Shown: in pieces, positions 17,042 through 25,937 of the stretch
Position numbering within the stretch: position 1 is the stretch's first letter
How the letters are laid out: the number at the start of each line of letters is the position of its first letter
Assembly (NCBI GenBank): GCA_913060615.1
Contig: CAJXUL010000009.1
Span: forward strand, 1 to 33,494
Reading direction: 5' to 3'
Source of the DNA: an uncultured Gammaproteobacteria bacterium
GTDB taxonomy: Bacteria > Pseudomonadota > Gammaproteobacteria > Pseudomonadales > Azotimanducaceae
Length of the DNA stretch: 33,494 nt
Notes under the pieces: generated by a model
Told to the model about the DNA's origin: nothing
Database searches by the model: none
The model's input: only the letters and a program-made list of their open reading frames with translations
Program-made: the position numbers and the translations under genes

Positions 17042-17929
17042 TTAGCTTAAAAAATGCTCAACAGCCTGCACAACTTTTGCCCCAAAGTCTTGTTTGTACA
17101 ACCGGTTCAATGTGCCCAGCCCGCCTGGATTGGCAATGTTCACTTCCATCAGCCACTGGCCCACTGTGTCTATAGACGCAAAACCGATGCGTTTGTCGAC
17201 TAGGTTTTGTTGAATGTTCGCAACCAGTTTAGCCGCTGGTCCTTCAAGTAGGATTTTTTCAGCGTTGGCCATTTGTGCCAAATTGGCATGCAGCCCATCT
17301 GTAGGTTTGCGTAGATAGCTGCCAATTATCTCTCCGCCTACCACCAATGTGCGTATTTCACCTTGGATGATTTCCGGCAAAAAGCGTTGTAGGCAAAAGT
17401 AGTTGCCGGGAGATTGTGCAAAAATCTTAGCCAGTAGTGGGCCCTGCTCTGCATTGATGACTTGTACGCCCCTGCCGAAACTGCCTGCCATAGGTTTGAG
17501 CACCCATGACCCTTGCCCGGCGGATAATACCTTCAGGAAGGTGCTAGGATTATTCGATATATGTGTTTCTGGGCAGTGTTCAGCCCAGGCACTTTTACCG
17601 TGCTGTAAAATTTGTGTAGAGATAGGTGTAATGAGTCGGTCGGGTGCAATGCTATCGAGCAGTCCGCTGCGATCCAAAAATCCGTTTTGGGGTCCAAAAC
17701 CCACAGGCCAAATAAGGTCATAGTGCGCTGCTAAGTTGCTAGCTAACTTTATACCTTGGGGTCCAAGGCCCAGGGCGTCGTGGGTTGTGCGCGTAACCTC
17801 CCAGCCACAATCTTCAAATGCCTTGGGCAGCAATATATGATTTTCTTCTACGTTTTCATCCGCCGTGGTTGTGACGACGGCTTCAGTTGTTGACGGCGTG
17901 ATAAGAAAAATAATTTTTTTCTGTGTCAT
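17042..17929 (-). CDS. ATP-grasp ligase, glutathione-synthetase (GshB)-like
   Basis: 295 residues from the ATG at 17929. A longer frame reaches a TTG at 17986, but its first 19 residues look non-conserved. ATP-grasp features are clear: the glycine-rich loop KPMAGSFGRG (145-154), QRFLPEIIQGEIRTLVVGGE, HANLAQ (like GNLA of GshB) and the metal-binding EVN (262-264) followed by NPGGLGTL. These fit a GshB/RimK-type enzyme forming an amide bond between a carboxylate and an amine using ATP. A true glutathione synthetase would sit with gshA or elsewhere, so this may be a paralogue with another substrate. The start has only an A-rich leader and no good Shine-Dalgarno. Confidence 0.75.
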   Translation of the reverse strand: MTQKKIIFLITPSTTEAVVTTTADENVEENHILLPKAFEDCGWEVTRTTHDALGLGPQGIKLASNLAAHYDLIWPVGFGPQNGFLDRSGLLDSIAPDRLITPISTQILQHGKSAWAEHCPETHISNNPSTFLKVLSAGQGSWVLKPMAGSFGRGVQVINAEQGPLLAKIFAQSPGNYFCLQRFLPEIIQGEIRTLVVGGEIIGSYLRKPTDGLHANLAQMANAEKILLEGPAAKLVANIQQNLVDKRIGFASIDTVGQWLMEVNIANPGGLGTLNRLYKQDFGAKVVQAVEHFLS

Positions 17930-18114
17930 ATGCTTTTTTTCATGATTTTTTTGCGCGCCTCGCATATATGTCTGTTGGGTCGCCAAGTAGGTTTTTTTAA
18001 CCTCTTTTTTGCGTGAGTTTGAGGTGTATCAAGCGCGTCTATAGATAGTTTGAATATTGGTGTTCGCATTTGATCTCGTTTGGACCTAAAATTTTGTTTC
18101 TTAACTAATCAACG

Positions 18115-19173
18115 ATGACCAGCAATATGCCTAATCAGAGTCTTCCAGACTACAGTCTTTCGCCGGAACAAGTGCCCTTGGTGGGCAGCTTAGCTTTGGA
18201 TGATACGGAGCGCACTCAGTTAAAGGCGCAAATTGCGCAAAAGCTAGAGGCGCAAGGCGCTGTGCTAATCGCCCATTATTATGTAGATGGCGATATTCAA
18301 GATCTTGCCGAGCAGACCGGTGGCTTTGTTTCCGACTCATTGGAAATGGCGCGTTTTGGGCGCGATCACAAGGCCGACAATTTAATCGTAGCTGGTGTGC
18401 GCTTTATGGGTGAAACGGCGAAAATTCTGTCGCCAGAAAAGCGCGTATTTATGCCCACTCTGAACGCTGAGTGTTCGTTGGACTTGGGATGTCCACCTGA
18501 AGATTTTGCTCAATTTATCCAAGCTCACCCGGATCATACGGTGGTGGTCTATGCCAATACGTCAGCCAAGGTAAAGGCTTTGGCTGACTGGGTGGTAACC
18601 AGTAGCTGTGCTTTGGAGATTGTTGCAAGTCTGAAAGCCAATGGCGAAAAAATCTTATGGGCACCGGACAAGCATTTGGGTGCTTATATTCAGGCCCAGA
18701 CTCAGGCGGATATGTTGCTTTGGAGTGGCGCCTGCGTTGTCCACGAAGAATTCAAAGCTAAGGCGTTGACTGATTTACTGCGGGTATACCCTGAGGCTGG
18801 GATACTTGTGCATCCTGAGTCACCTGCAGCAGTGATTGATATTGCTGACGCGGTGGGTTCCACCAGCGCCATAATCAAAGCGGCAAAAGAGTTACCTAAC
18901 GAGACTTTTATTGTTGCTACCGATAGAGGTATTTTTCACAAGCTGCGTCGAGAAAACCCAAGTAAGACCTTTATTGAAGCTCCCACCGCTGGCGACGGTG
19001 CAACCTGTCGCTCTTGTGCTCATTGCCCTTGGATGGCTATGAATGAGTTGCGGAATTTAGACCGACTATTAACAGATACAGCTTATCGTTCAGCTAATGA
19101 GATCCACGTTGACCCTGAATTGGGGTTGCGGGCAAAAATGCCTTTAGATCGTATGCTGGCTTTTCAGGCTTGA
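18115..19173 (+). CDS. nadA: Quinolinate synthase NadA
   Basis: 352 residues. NadA condenses iminoaspartate with dihydroxyacetone phosphate to quinolinate in NAD biosynthesis, using an oxygen-sensitive [4Fe-4S] cluster. The three cluster cysteines are Cys120, Cys207 and Cys304, each exactly seven residues later than E. coli Cys113, Cys200 and Cys297. The surrounding motifs [20 protein letters not shown] and CPWMAMN are conserved. Other active-site blocks are [17 protein letters not shown] and HPESP. It is divergent from the ATP-grasp gene and converges with bepA. No obvious Shine-Dalgarno is seen before the ATG. Confidence 0.98.
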   Translation: MTSNMPNQSLPDYSLSPEQVPLVGSLALDDTERTQLKAQIAQKLEAQGAVLIAHYYVDGDIQDLAEQTGGFVSDSLEMARFGRDHKADNLIVAGVRFMGETAKILSPEKRVFMPTLNAECSLDLGCPPEDFAQFIQAHPDHTVVVYANTSAKVKALADWVVTSSCALEIVASLKANGEKILWAPDKHLGAYIQAQTQADMLLWSGACVVHEEFKAKALTDLLRVYPEAGILVHPESPAAVIDIADAVGSTSAIIKAAKELPNETFIVATDRGIFHKLRRENPSKTFIEAPTAGDGATCRSCAHCPWMAMNELRNLDRLLTDTAYRSANEIHVDPELGLRAKMPLDRMLAFQA

Positions 19174-19195
19174 TTGCCAACGGATTCAAAGTCTG

Positions 19196-19211
19196 AGGTC
19201 TCTGAAGACCT
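19196..19211. terminator. Short hairpin between nadA and bepA
   Basis: AGGTCT-CTGA-AGACCT, a perfect 6-bp stem with a 4-nt loop, fills the 39-bp gap between convergent stop codons. No T-tract on either side; a weak candidate. Confidence 0.35.
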
Positions 19212-19212
19212 G

Positions 19213-20733
19213 CTAGCTATTGGCTCTGCGGATTTCAGTCCGCAGGTCTTGAATCTTTTGTGTCAACTTAGCCTCTAGCTGAAAATTGTTGTCATCGACT
19301 AAGCGCTGGGCATATTCCAGGTGCTGAATAGCCCTGTGGTAGGCGCCGTTCAAATAAAAATACTCGGCTCTGGCTAAGTGTACGCCCGTGACGTTGCCCG
19401 CCAAGCCAGATGTTTCCGCCAGTTCATACCAAACGTTGACATCATTGGGCCTGCGTTTGGCTTGGTTCTCCAGCAACACTTCAGCATCCATAAAATCTTC
19501 CGTGGCTATTTTGCTTTGGGCTAAGAGCATTTCTAGGGGAAAATTTGCTGGATATAGTTGCAGCGTAGCTTTAAGCAAACGCTGAGCTTCCGCGTGTCGC
19601 TCCGCATTGATCAGCGCGTCAGCCAATGCGCCCGTATACAAGACACTGCGCGGATTTTGCCGATAGAGGTTTTCTACCAATTGCACTGCTTCGGCGTGCT
19701 CTTTGTTCTTGCTTAGTGACAGCGCTAAGGCGTACTGGATGGTTAGATCTTGAGGGTCGTCTTCAAGCTTATTTCTGTAAGTTTCAATTTCTGCGCCCGG
19801 GGTTGTGACGTAATGCTCTCTGGCTCTAGCGCGCATAAGTTGATAGTCGAAATCATCTCTTTGGTTTTCTGTATTGTCTTCCAATTGCACCTGATCAGCA
19901 TATTTGCGTGCCTGATTCTTAGCATCACTTATTCGAGTTTCTGATAACGGGTGGGTGAGCAAAAATTCAGGGGGGCGTCTGGTAAACCGGTAGGCTCTTT
20001 GCATTCTTTCGAACATGCGCGACATAGCTTCAGGGTCTCGATTGGCGCGGGCTAGCGTGTTCAGCCCAATGCGGTCCGCCTCTTGTTCCCGGTCCCGGCT
20101 GAAGCGCAGTTGCTTAGACTGACCTACGGCTTGCACGGTTGTTAGAGCCGCTAAACCTGCATCGGTGCCGCCAGCAGCGCCGACTAATACTGCGGCGAGC
20201 AGTCCAACCAAGTTTGGTATAGCCGATGTTTGGCGTGCCTCAATGCCGCGAGCGAAATGTCGTTGGCTCAGGTGGGCCATTTCATGAGCCATAACCGAGG
20301 AATACTCATCGCTGTCCTGGGCATATATAAGTAGCCCCAAATTGATCCCAATAATGCCGCCAGGCGCAGCAAATGCATTGATGTTTGGATTATCAACCAC
20401 CACAACGGTGTTCAAGGCGGACTGTAGGCTCGAATATTGAGCCAACGTGGACATATGTTGTTCAACGTAATATTGAATAAGCACATCTTTCGACAATGGC
20501 AGTGCAGCGTGCAGTTGCTTTAAAAATATCTCACCGATCTGTTGCTCCATTTGCGGTGAAACAAGGCGCGAAGAACTATCGCCAAGGCTGGGCAGATCGT
20601 TCGCTGCAGATGCACTTAGCGCCGGTACAAGCAATAACGCGGCAATGGTGCTTCTTTTAATAAAGGGTCGAGCAATGCGTCGAACAAGGCAGCAAAATAG
20701 GCTGGGATTTGAGGTCGTGTTTAGTGCGTTCAT
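19213..20733 (-). CDS. bepA: Periplasmic M48 metalloprotease/chaperone BepA (YfgC)
   Basis: 506 residues from the ATG at 20733. An open frame reaches 20934, but that would overlap the divergent tusA-like gene, and the ATG at 20733 is followed by a proper signal sequence (cleavage near ASA, about 43). The M48 zinc motif HEMAH (150-154) and downstream REQEAD (third ligand Glu) are intact. The C-terminal half is a tetratricopeptide-repeat region. BepA degrades or assists stalled LptD/BamA-complex assembly in the periplasm. E. coli BepA is about 487 aa. Divergent from tusA-like/perM and next to nadA, an order also known in Pseudomonas. Confidence 0.93.
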   Translation of the reverse strand: MNALNTTSNPSLFCCLVRRIARPFIKRSTIAALLLVPALSASAANDLPSLGDSSSRLVSPQMEQQIGEIFLKQLHAALPLSKDVLIQYYVEQHMSTLAQYSSLQSALNTVVVVDNPNINAFAAPGGIIGINLGLLIYAQDSDEYSSVMAHEMAHLSQRHFARGIEARQTSAIPNLVGLLAAVLVGAAGGTDAGLAALTTVQAVGQSKQLRFSRDREQEADRIGLNTLARANRDPEAMSRMFERMQRAYRFTRRPPEFLLTHPLSETRISDAKNQARKYADQVQLEDNTENQRDDFDYQLMRARAREHYVTTPGAEIETYRNKLEDDPQDLTIQYALALSLSKNKEHAEAVQLVENLYRQNPRSVLYTGALADALINAERHAEAQRLLKATLQLYPANFPLEMLLAQSKIATEDFMDAEVLLENQAKRRPNDVNVWYELAETSGLAGNVTGVHLARAEYFYLNGAYHRAIQHLEYAQRLVDDNNFQLEAKLTQKIQDLRTEIRRANS

Positions 20734-20839
20734 GACTCGATAGTACGCTATCTGAACTGTTAGGAAAGTTGTGCAACAAAAAAAGTCTAGAATTGCGGCC
20801 CAGTGGGCTAAATTCACAAGTCTGTGGTACATTTCGCGC

Positions 20840-21136
20840 ATGAAAAAGATGGATGATATGAGCAACTCTAACTCAACTGGTGCAACGCCCGTACCGAACT
20901 CCGAACTAAAAGTGGACACAGACTTAGACCTCAAAGGTTTAATGTGCCCAATGCCGCTGCTGAAAGCTAAAAAGGCGCTTAATGAGCTGCAGCCGTTACA
21001 AACTTTACGTGTGCAAGCTACTGACCCCGGCTCCGTAAGGGACTTTTCTGTGTTTGCATCTCAAAGCGGGCATGCACTGATGTCGTCTACCGAAGAAGAC
21101 GGAATTTTTATTTACCTGATACAGAAAAAAGCATGA
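20840..21136 (+). CDS. TusA/SirA-family sulfur-carrier-like protein
   Basis: 98 residues from the ATG at 20840; ATGs at 20849 and 20858 are also in frame and 20858 (92 aa) is equally plausible. The family motif CPMP (Cys36) lies in DLKGLMCPMPLLKAKKAL, with the usual beta-alpha-beta-alpha-beta fold and C-terminal FIYLIQKK strand. TusA proteins carry persulfide sulfur. The homologue in this position in Pseudomonas aeruginosa (PA1006, from memory) affects molybdenum cofactor and nitrate metabolism rather than tRNA thiolation. It overlaps perM by ATGA, so the two are translationally coupled. Confidence 0.9.
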   Translation: MKKMDDMSNSNSTGATPVPNSELKVDTDLDLKGLMCPMPLLKAKKALNELQPLQTLRVQATDPGSVRDFSVFASQSGHALMSSTEEDGIFIYLIQKKA

Positions 21137-22224
21137 ACTTTTTAAACATAATTAGCGGCTGGTTGAACCGATACTTTTCTCAGGAAGATGCCGTTTATTT
21201 GGTGTTGGCCTTGGGCGTTATCATGGCCTTGCTCTATACACTTGGTGGCGCCTTGGCACCGGTGCTCACGGGACTGGTGATTGCTTTTTTATTAGAAGGG
21301 CTGGTGACGCGCCTGCAAAGTATGCGCGTGCCGCGAATTTTGGCGGTAAATATTGCCGTGTTGCTGTTTGTCAGTTCAGTGATGGCCATTGTTGTTCTCA
21401 TTGTGCCGCTGCTTTGGCAGCAATTGCAGAGCTTGGGGCGCTTAGTGCCTACATTGGTTACACGCCTGCAAGAAGGTTTGCTCAATTTGGCTGAGCGATT
21501 TCCTGAATATGTGACTCAGACACAAGTAGCTGCAATTGTTGAGCAGGGTGCTCGTGAATTAGGTAACGTCAGTGGCACTATTCTTGAAACCGCGTTCTCC
21601 CAAGTTTTTTCTGTTTTTGGCCTGCTAATTTATTTGGTCTTGGTACCTATTTCGGTATTTTTTTTGCTGAAGGATAAACATGCGCTTATGGCATGGGTGG
21701 TTTCTACGCTGCCAAAAAAACGTCCACTGCTAGATTCTGTTGGTTTAGAGATGAACGCCCAATTGGGTAATTATGTGCGCGGCAAGGTGTTGGAAATTTT
21801 AATAGTGGGTAGTGTCACCTTTCTGACCTTTATTCTCTTTGGCCTAAATTATGCCGCACTGTTGGCAGTGATCGTTGGTTTGTCGGTACTTATTCCCTTT
21901 GTCGGCGCAGCCGTGGTGACCCTGCCAGTGTTCGCCGTGGCGGTTTTGCAGTTTGGTTGGTCGTTAGACCTTGGCTGGATCATGTTGGCCTACATGTTTA
22001 TTCAATTTTTAGATGGCAACGTTTTAGTGCCGTTGTTGTTCTCCGAGGCAGTAGACCTGCACCCAATCACCATTATTATTGCGGTCCTTGCCTTCGGTGG
22101 CATTGGCGGTATCTGGGGTGTGTTTTTTGCTATTCCATTGGCCACATTGATAAAGGCAATTTATTCAGCCTGGCCCGATTTGAATGAAGCGCCAGGCGAA
22201 GACCAGAATGAGATGCCCACTTAA
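21133..22224 (+). CDS. perM: AI-2E family (PerM-type) transporter
   Basis: 363-residue inner-membrane protein with about seven to eight hydrophobic segments. The C-terminal family signature is seen in QFLDGNVLVPLLFSEAV and the GGIGGIWGVFFAIPLATLIKA region, as is the PISVFFLLKD segment. AI-2E/PerM members include the AI-2 exporter TqsA and Na+/H+ antiporters; the exact role here is unknown. Its ATG overlaps the TGA of the tusA-like gene. The pairing with bepA and a tusA-like gene is a conserved neighbourhood. Confidence 0.9.
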   Translation: MNFLNIISGWLNRYFSQEDAVYLVLALGVIMALLYTLGGALAPVLTGLVIAFLLEGLVTRLQSMRVPRILAVNIAVLLFVSSVMAIVVLIVPLLWQQLQSLGRLVPTLVTRLQEGLLNLAERFPEYVTQTQVAAIVEQGARELGNVSGTILETAFSQVFSVFGLLIYLVLVPISVFFLLKDKHALMAWVVSTLPKKRPLLDSVGLEMNAQLGNYVRGKVLEILIVGSVTFLTFILFGLNYAALLAVIVGLSVLIPFVGAAVVTLPVFAVAVLQFGWSLDLGWIMLAYMFIQFLDGNVLVPLLFSEAVDLHPITIIIAVLAFGGIGGIWGVFFAIPLATLIKAIYSAWPDLNEAPGEDQNEMPT

Positions 22225-22304
22225 CCGCTCTGGGCTTGAATGTTCAGCGCTTAACTTAGGCAAAAAACAAGCGACTTTAGAAAAAATAAAACAGGACCAG
22301 TGCG

Positions 22305-24899
22305 ATGAAACCATTACACAGCTTTTTGACGCAAATTTTCGTGCTCAGTCTTTACACGACCATTGCTTTGGCCGGGTGTGGTGAGGCAAAAGTAGACGCA
22401 TCTGTTGCGGCTGCCGCAGCGGCAAAGATTGCAGCGGAAGCTGACAAGGACGCAATTAAAACCATAGAAGCTGTTACCAAAGACGACGAAGTCATTGCTG
22501 GTTTCTTCACGCTATATCGTAAGCCAAGTGACGGTTCGGTCCACCTTCGCATCAAGGAGGATCAGCTCGGTAAGGAATTTATTCATACTGTTACACTAGG
22601 CGACGGTGTGGTGGAAGGCGGGCATTTTCGCGGCCAATACCGAGACAATAAAGTGCTCAAAATCACACGTCACTTTGATCGCGTTGAGTTTGTGCAAGCA
22701 AATACCCTGTTCTATTTAGACCCGGAAAGCCCTTTGAGTCGTGCCGCAGACGCTAATGTGCCAGGTGCAGTTTTAGCCGTAGCTAAGGTTGTTGCGGAAG
22801 ATAAAGTCAGCGGTGATATTTTGGTGGACGTGGGCGGCGTATTTCTAGGCGAAGCCCTGAGTCAAATCAAGGCCTCACCTCGGCCTGACGAAAAGCCGGG
22901 TAAAGCGTTCACGCTAGGCAAGCTGAATAAAGATCGATCAAAAATAGTTAAGCTCGCTAGCTATCCAGATAATACTTTGGTTGTCACAGATCTGGTTTAC
23001 GAAGACCAGGCGCCCAAAGTACAGGGCGGCGAAGATGTCACCGACAGTCGCTATGTCAGCGCTATTATTCAGCATAATTTTATTGCTATGCCAGCAGCCG
23101 AATATCAACCACGCAGGGACGATTATCGCGTTGGTTTTTTTACCGATCGTATAACCGACCTAACCAGCCGTGACGCAGCCCCCTACAAAGATGTAGTCAA
23201 TCGCTGGCATTTGGTTAAGCAAGATCCTACGGCAAAAATTTCAGATCCGGTGAACCCTATTATCTGGTGGATTGAAAACACCACGCCGTATGAATTTCGT
23301 GATCTTATTAAGACCGCAGGTCTGAGTTGGAACAGTGCTTTTGAGAAGGCAGGGTTCAGCAATGCCATTCAAATAAAAGTACAGCCAGATGACGCCACTT
23401 GGGACGCCGGAGACATTCGCTACAATGTATTGCGTTGGACCTCGTCGCCAACGCCGCCTTTTGGTGGTTACGGTCCGTCTTTTTCAAATCCGCGCACAGG
23501 CCAAATTATCGGCGCTGACATAATGTTGGAATTTGCCTATTTGACCAGCCGCCTGAAGATTAAAGAGTTGCTGCAGCCAACTCCGAGCCATTCTCAGTCA
23601 ATGGGTAAACACGGCAAGTATTGTGATTTGGGTTATCAGATGCAGGCAGACTTTTTGTTTGCCGACCAAGCCCTGTTAATGAGCAGCGCCCCTGACGCTC
23701 TGCGTGAGCAGTTGATAAAAGACAGCATATACATGCTAACGCTGCATGAAATTGGCCACACCTTAGGCTTAACGCACAATATGCGCGCCAGCCAGCTTTT
23801 GCCCGATGTTTTTGACCCTGTGGCAGTGGCCGAAAAAGGGCTTTCCGCATCGGTTATGGACTACGAGGCGGTGAATGTTGCGCCAAGCAATAAGCCGCAA
23901 ACGTTGTTTTATCAAAACCGCCCCGGACCTTATGATGACTGGGCCATCACTTATGCCTATTCTGAATTTACCGGTGCTGATGAAGCTCAGCGCCTTGAAG
24001 AAATTTTGGCCCGAGCCAGCGAGCCTCAACTGACTTACGGTAATGACGCTGATGACATGCGTAGTCCTGGGCGTGGTATTGATCCGCACATTAATATTTA
24101 CGATCTTAGCAGTGATGCCATTGGCTACGCTGAGCAACGTTTAGAACATTTAAAGGCTGTGCAAGTGCAGCTTGCCGATTCCTACCAAGGCGCAAGCTAT
24201 CAAAAGCTGTATAACAATTACGTAGTACTGATGAATCAGTTTAAACGCTCTTCTGGAGTGGTTTCTCGATATGTTGGCGGTGTGCATATTAATCGCCTAC
24301 CGCCGGGTAGCTCTGATCTTTCACCTTATGAACCTGTTTCTGCCGCGCAGCAGCGGCGGGCAATGAAAGTGCTCAATGACCACATTTTTGCGCCCAATGT
24401 GCTTCAGTTATCTCAACCGTTGTTTAGCCAGTTGCAACGGCAGCGCAGGGGCTTTGACTTCTATGATGACCCTGAAGACCCGAAGATTCATGCAATGTTT
24501 TTGTCAGTGCAAAAAAATGTACTGGCGCATTTGCTGCACCCTAAAACTTTGCGGCGTGTTACCGACTCTAGTGCTTACGGCAATGAATATCAGCTCGGGC
24601 AAATGATGAGCGATCTGACCCAAGGTGTTTTTGCCGCAGATATGGCAGGAAATGTGAGTAGTTTTCGCCAATATCTGCAAATTGAACTGGTTACTCGTCT
24701 AGCGCAAATACTCAACGATGGTTCGGGCAAGTTTGATGCCTTAGCGCGCTCGGCGGTATTGGTACAGCTTGAGGATTTGGCTGCAAGTATCAAAGACAAG
24801 GCTCGCGCGTCGAGCATAGTTGGTTTAAATACGTCCACCCAAGCTCATGTAAGATACCTCGATCGCCTGTTGCGTAAGAGTTTGCTCATAGAGCATTGA
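22305..24899 (+). CDS. Zinc-dependent metalloprotease lipoprotein (DUF5117-type metzincin)
   Basis: 864 residues. The N-terminus is a lipoprotein signal with lipobox LAGC (Cys25), so it is probably anchored in the outer or inner membrane facing the periplasm. The extended zinc motif HEIGHTLGLTHN (His481, Glu482, His485, His491) and a downstream Met-turn SVMDYE (Met518) mark a metzincin-like protease of the DUF5117/DUF4953 group. An Ala/Lys-rich linker follows the lipid anchor, then large beta-rich N-terminal domains. Physiological substrates are unknown. It sits between perM and dapA, 80 bp after perM, where Pseudomonas carries bcp and gcvR (from memory). AGGA precedes the ATG. Confidence 0.9.
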   Translation: MKPLHSFLTQIFVLSLYTTIALAGCGEAKVDASVAAAAAAKIAAEADKDAIKTIEAVTKDDEVIAGFFTLYRKPSDGSVHLRIKEDQLGKEFIHTVTLGDGVVEGGHFRGQYRDNKVLKITRHFDRVEFVQANTLFYLDPESPLSRAADANVPGAVLAVAKVVAEDKVSGDILVDVGGVFLGEALSQIKASPRPDEKPGKAFTLGKLNKDRSKIVKLASYPDNTLVVTDLVYEDQAPKVQGGEDVTDSRYVSAIIQHNFIAMPAAEYQPRRDDYRVGFFTDRITDLTSRDAAPYKDVVNRWHLVKQDPTAKISDPVNPIIWWIENTTPYEFRDLIKTAGLSWNSAFEKAGFSNAIQIKVQPDDATWDAGDIRYNVLRWTSSPTPPFGGYGPSFSNPRTGQIIGADIMLEFAYLTSRLKIKELLQPTPSHSQSMGKHGKYCDLGYQMQADFLFADQALLMSSAPDALREQLIKDSIYMLTLHEIGHTLGLTHNMRASQLLPDVFDPVAVAEKGLSASVMDYEAVNVAPSNKPQTLFYQNRPGPYDDWAITYAYSEFTGADEAQRLEEILARASEPQLTYGNDADDMRSPGRGIDPHINIYDLSSDAIGYAEQRLEHLKAVQVQLADSYQGASYQKLYNNYVVLMNQFKRSSGVVSRYVGGVHINRLPPGSSDLSPYEPVSAAQQRRAMKVLNDHIFAPNVLQLSQPLFSQLQRQRRGFDFYDDPEDPKIHAMFLSVQKNVLAHLLHPKTLRRVTDSSAYGNEYQLGQMMSDLTQGVFAADMAGNVSSFRQYLQIELVTRLAQILNDGSGKFDALARSAVLVQLEDLAASIKDKARASSIVGLNTSTQAHVRYLDRLLRKSLLIEH

Positions 24900-24929
24900 T
24901 TGATAGTTTAAAAGAAAGGCAGAAAAGAC

Positions 24930-25046
24930 GGCGAGAAATGGCGGAAAAATATGCGATATGTGGTGTTAACCAGTGACTCAGAGCTTGTTACCTACACCAC
25001 TGCTGCGTACCATTTCGCCCTTACTAAAACCACATAGGCGAACCTT
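24930..25046 (+). ncRNA. Structured 5' leader of dapA (candidate cis-regulatory RNA)
   Basis: An inner stem pairs GTGGTGT-TAAC (24960-24970) with GTTA-cct-ACACCAC (24987-25000). An outer stem pairs GGCG..AAATGG (24930-24941, 2-nt bulge) with CCATTTCGCC (25010-25019). The 3' outer arm TTCGCC (25014-25019) can instead pair with GGCGAA (25037-25042), which overlaps the AGG ribosome-binding site at 25036-25038. The alternatives are mutually exclusive. There is no T-tract, so control of translation rather than termination would be expected. No known riboswitch class was recognised. Confidence 0.45.
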
Positions 25047-25937
25047 ATGCTGACAGGGAGCATTGTTGCCCTAGTTACCCCAATGCGCGACAACGGCGAC
25101 ATAGATTGGGTGGCTTTGGACAGCCTTATAGAGTGGCATATTGAAAGTGGCACCCACGGTATTGTGCCCATGGGAACTACTGGCGAATCAGCGACATTAG
25201 ATACCGATGAGCACTTGCAGGTGATCAAACGCACCATCGAAGTAGTCGCAAAGCGAGTGCCAGTTATTGCCGGCACCGGCAGCAATTCTACGGCTGAAGC
25301 CATTCACCAAACTCAGGAAGCCCAAGCGCTGGGTGCAGATGCCTGTTTGTTGGTAACCCCTTACTACAACCGCCCAACTCAAGAAGGCTTGTACCAACAT
25401 TACAAATCCATATCTGAAGCGACCACTGTGCCGATTGTATTGTATAACGTGCCGCCTAGAACCGGCTGCGATATGGGTGCAGAGACCGTAGCAAGACTGG
25501 CCAACTTTTCTAATATCGTGGGTATTAAAGATGCTTGTGGCGACGCCACTAGAATTTCAGCCATTAAGAGCGCGCTAACAGGGCCGGCTCAGGACGACTT
25601 TTTTCTGCTATCAGGTGAAGATGCGCAAACTTTAGAAATGATGACCTTAGGCGCGGCAGGCACTATTTCTGTCACTGCTAATGTGCTGCCTAAATTGATG
25701 TCAGAATTTTGCACCAGTTATTTGCAGGGTGACCATGAGCGAGCGCAAAATTTAGACGCAAGGTTGCAACCTGTGCATGATGCTCTGTTCCTAGAGTCAT
25801 CGCCAACCCCAACAAAATGGATACTCAGTGAATTAGGCCGCATGCAAGGGGGTATTCGTTTACCGCTCATTCCATTGAGTGTTCAACATCACGAAAAAGT
25901 GCGTGACGCCGTAATTACAGCCGGAGCAGCTGAATGA
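25047..25937 (+). CDS. dapA: 4-hydroxy-tetrahydrodipicolinate synthase DapA
   Basis: 296 residues. DapA condenses pyruvate with aspartate semialdehyde in lysine and diaminopimelate (peptidoglycan) synthesis in the cytoplasm. All key residues fall at E. coli numbering: Thr44 and Thr45 in GTTGES, Tyr107, Tyr133 and Arg138 in YNVPPRT, and Schiff-base Lys161 in GIKDA. The start is ATG 25047, after a structured leader and a weak AGG. The final TGA overlaps the ATG of bamC (ATGA). A dapA-bamC pair is usual in gammaproteobacteria. Confidence 0.98.
   Translation: MLTGSIVALVTPMRDNGDIDWVALDSLIEWHIESGTHGIVPMGTTGESATLDTDEHLQVIKRTIEVVAKRVPVIAGTGSNSTAEAIHQTQEAQALGADACLLVTPYYNRPTQEGLYQHYKSISEATTVPIVLYNVPPRTGCDMGAETVARLANFSNIVGIKDACGDATRISAIKSALTGPAQDDFFLLSGEDAQTLEMMTLGAAGTISVTANVLPKLMSEFCTSYLQGDHERAQNLDARLQPVHDALFLESSPTPTKWILSELGRMQGGIRLPLIPLSVQHHEKVRDAVITAGAAE

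Noticed and set aside
20734-20934. N-terminal extension of bepA to 20934
   Set aside because: It would overlap the divergent tusA-like gene and bury the signal peptide that starts at the ATG at 20733.
24900-25046. Known lysine riboswitch upstream of dapA
   Set aside because: The leader is too short and does not show the five-helix lysine riboswitch organisation.
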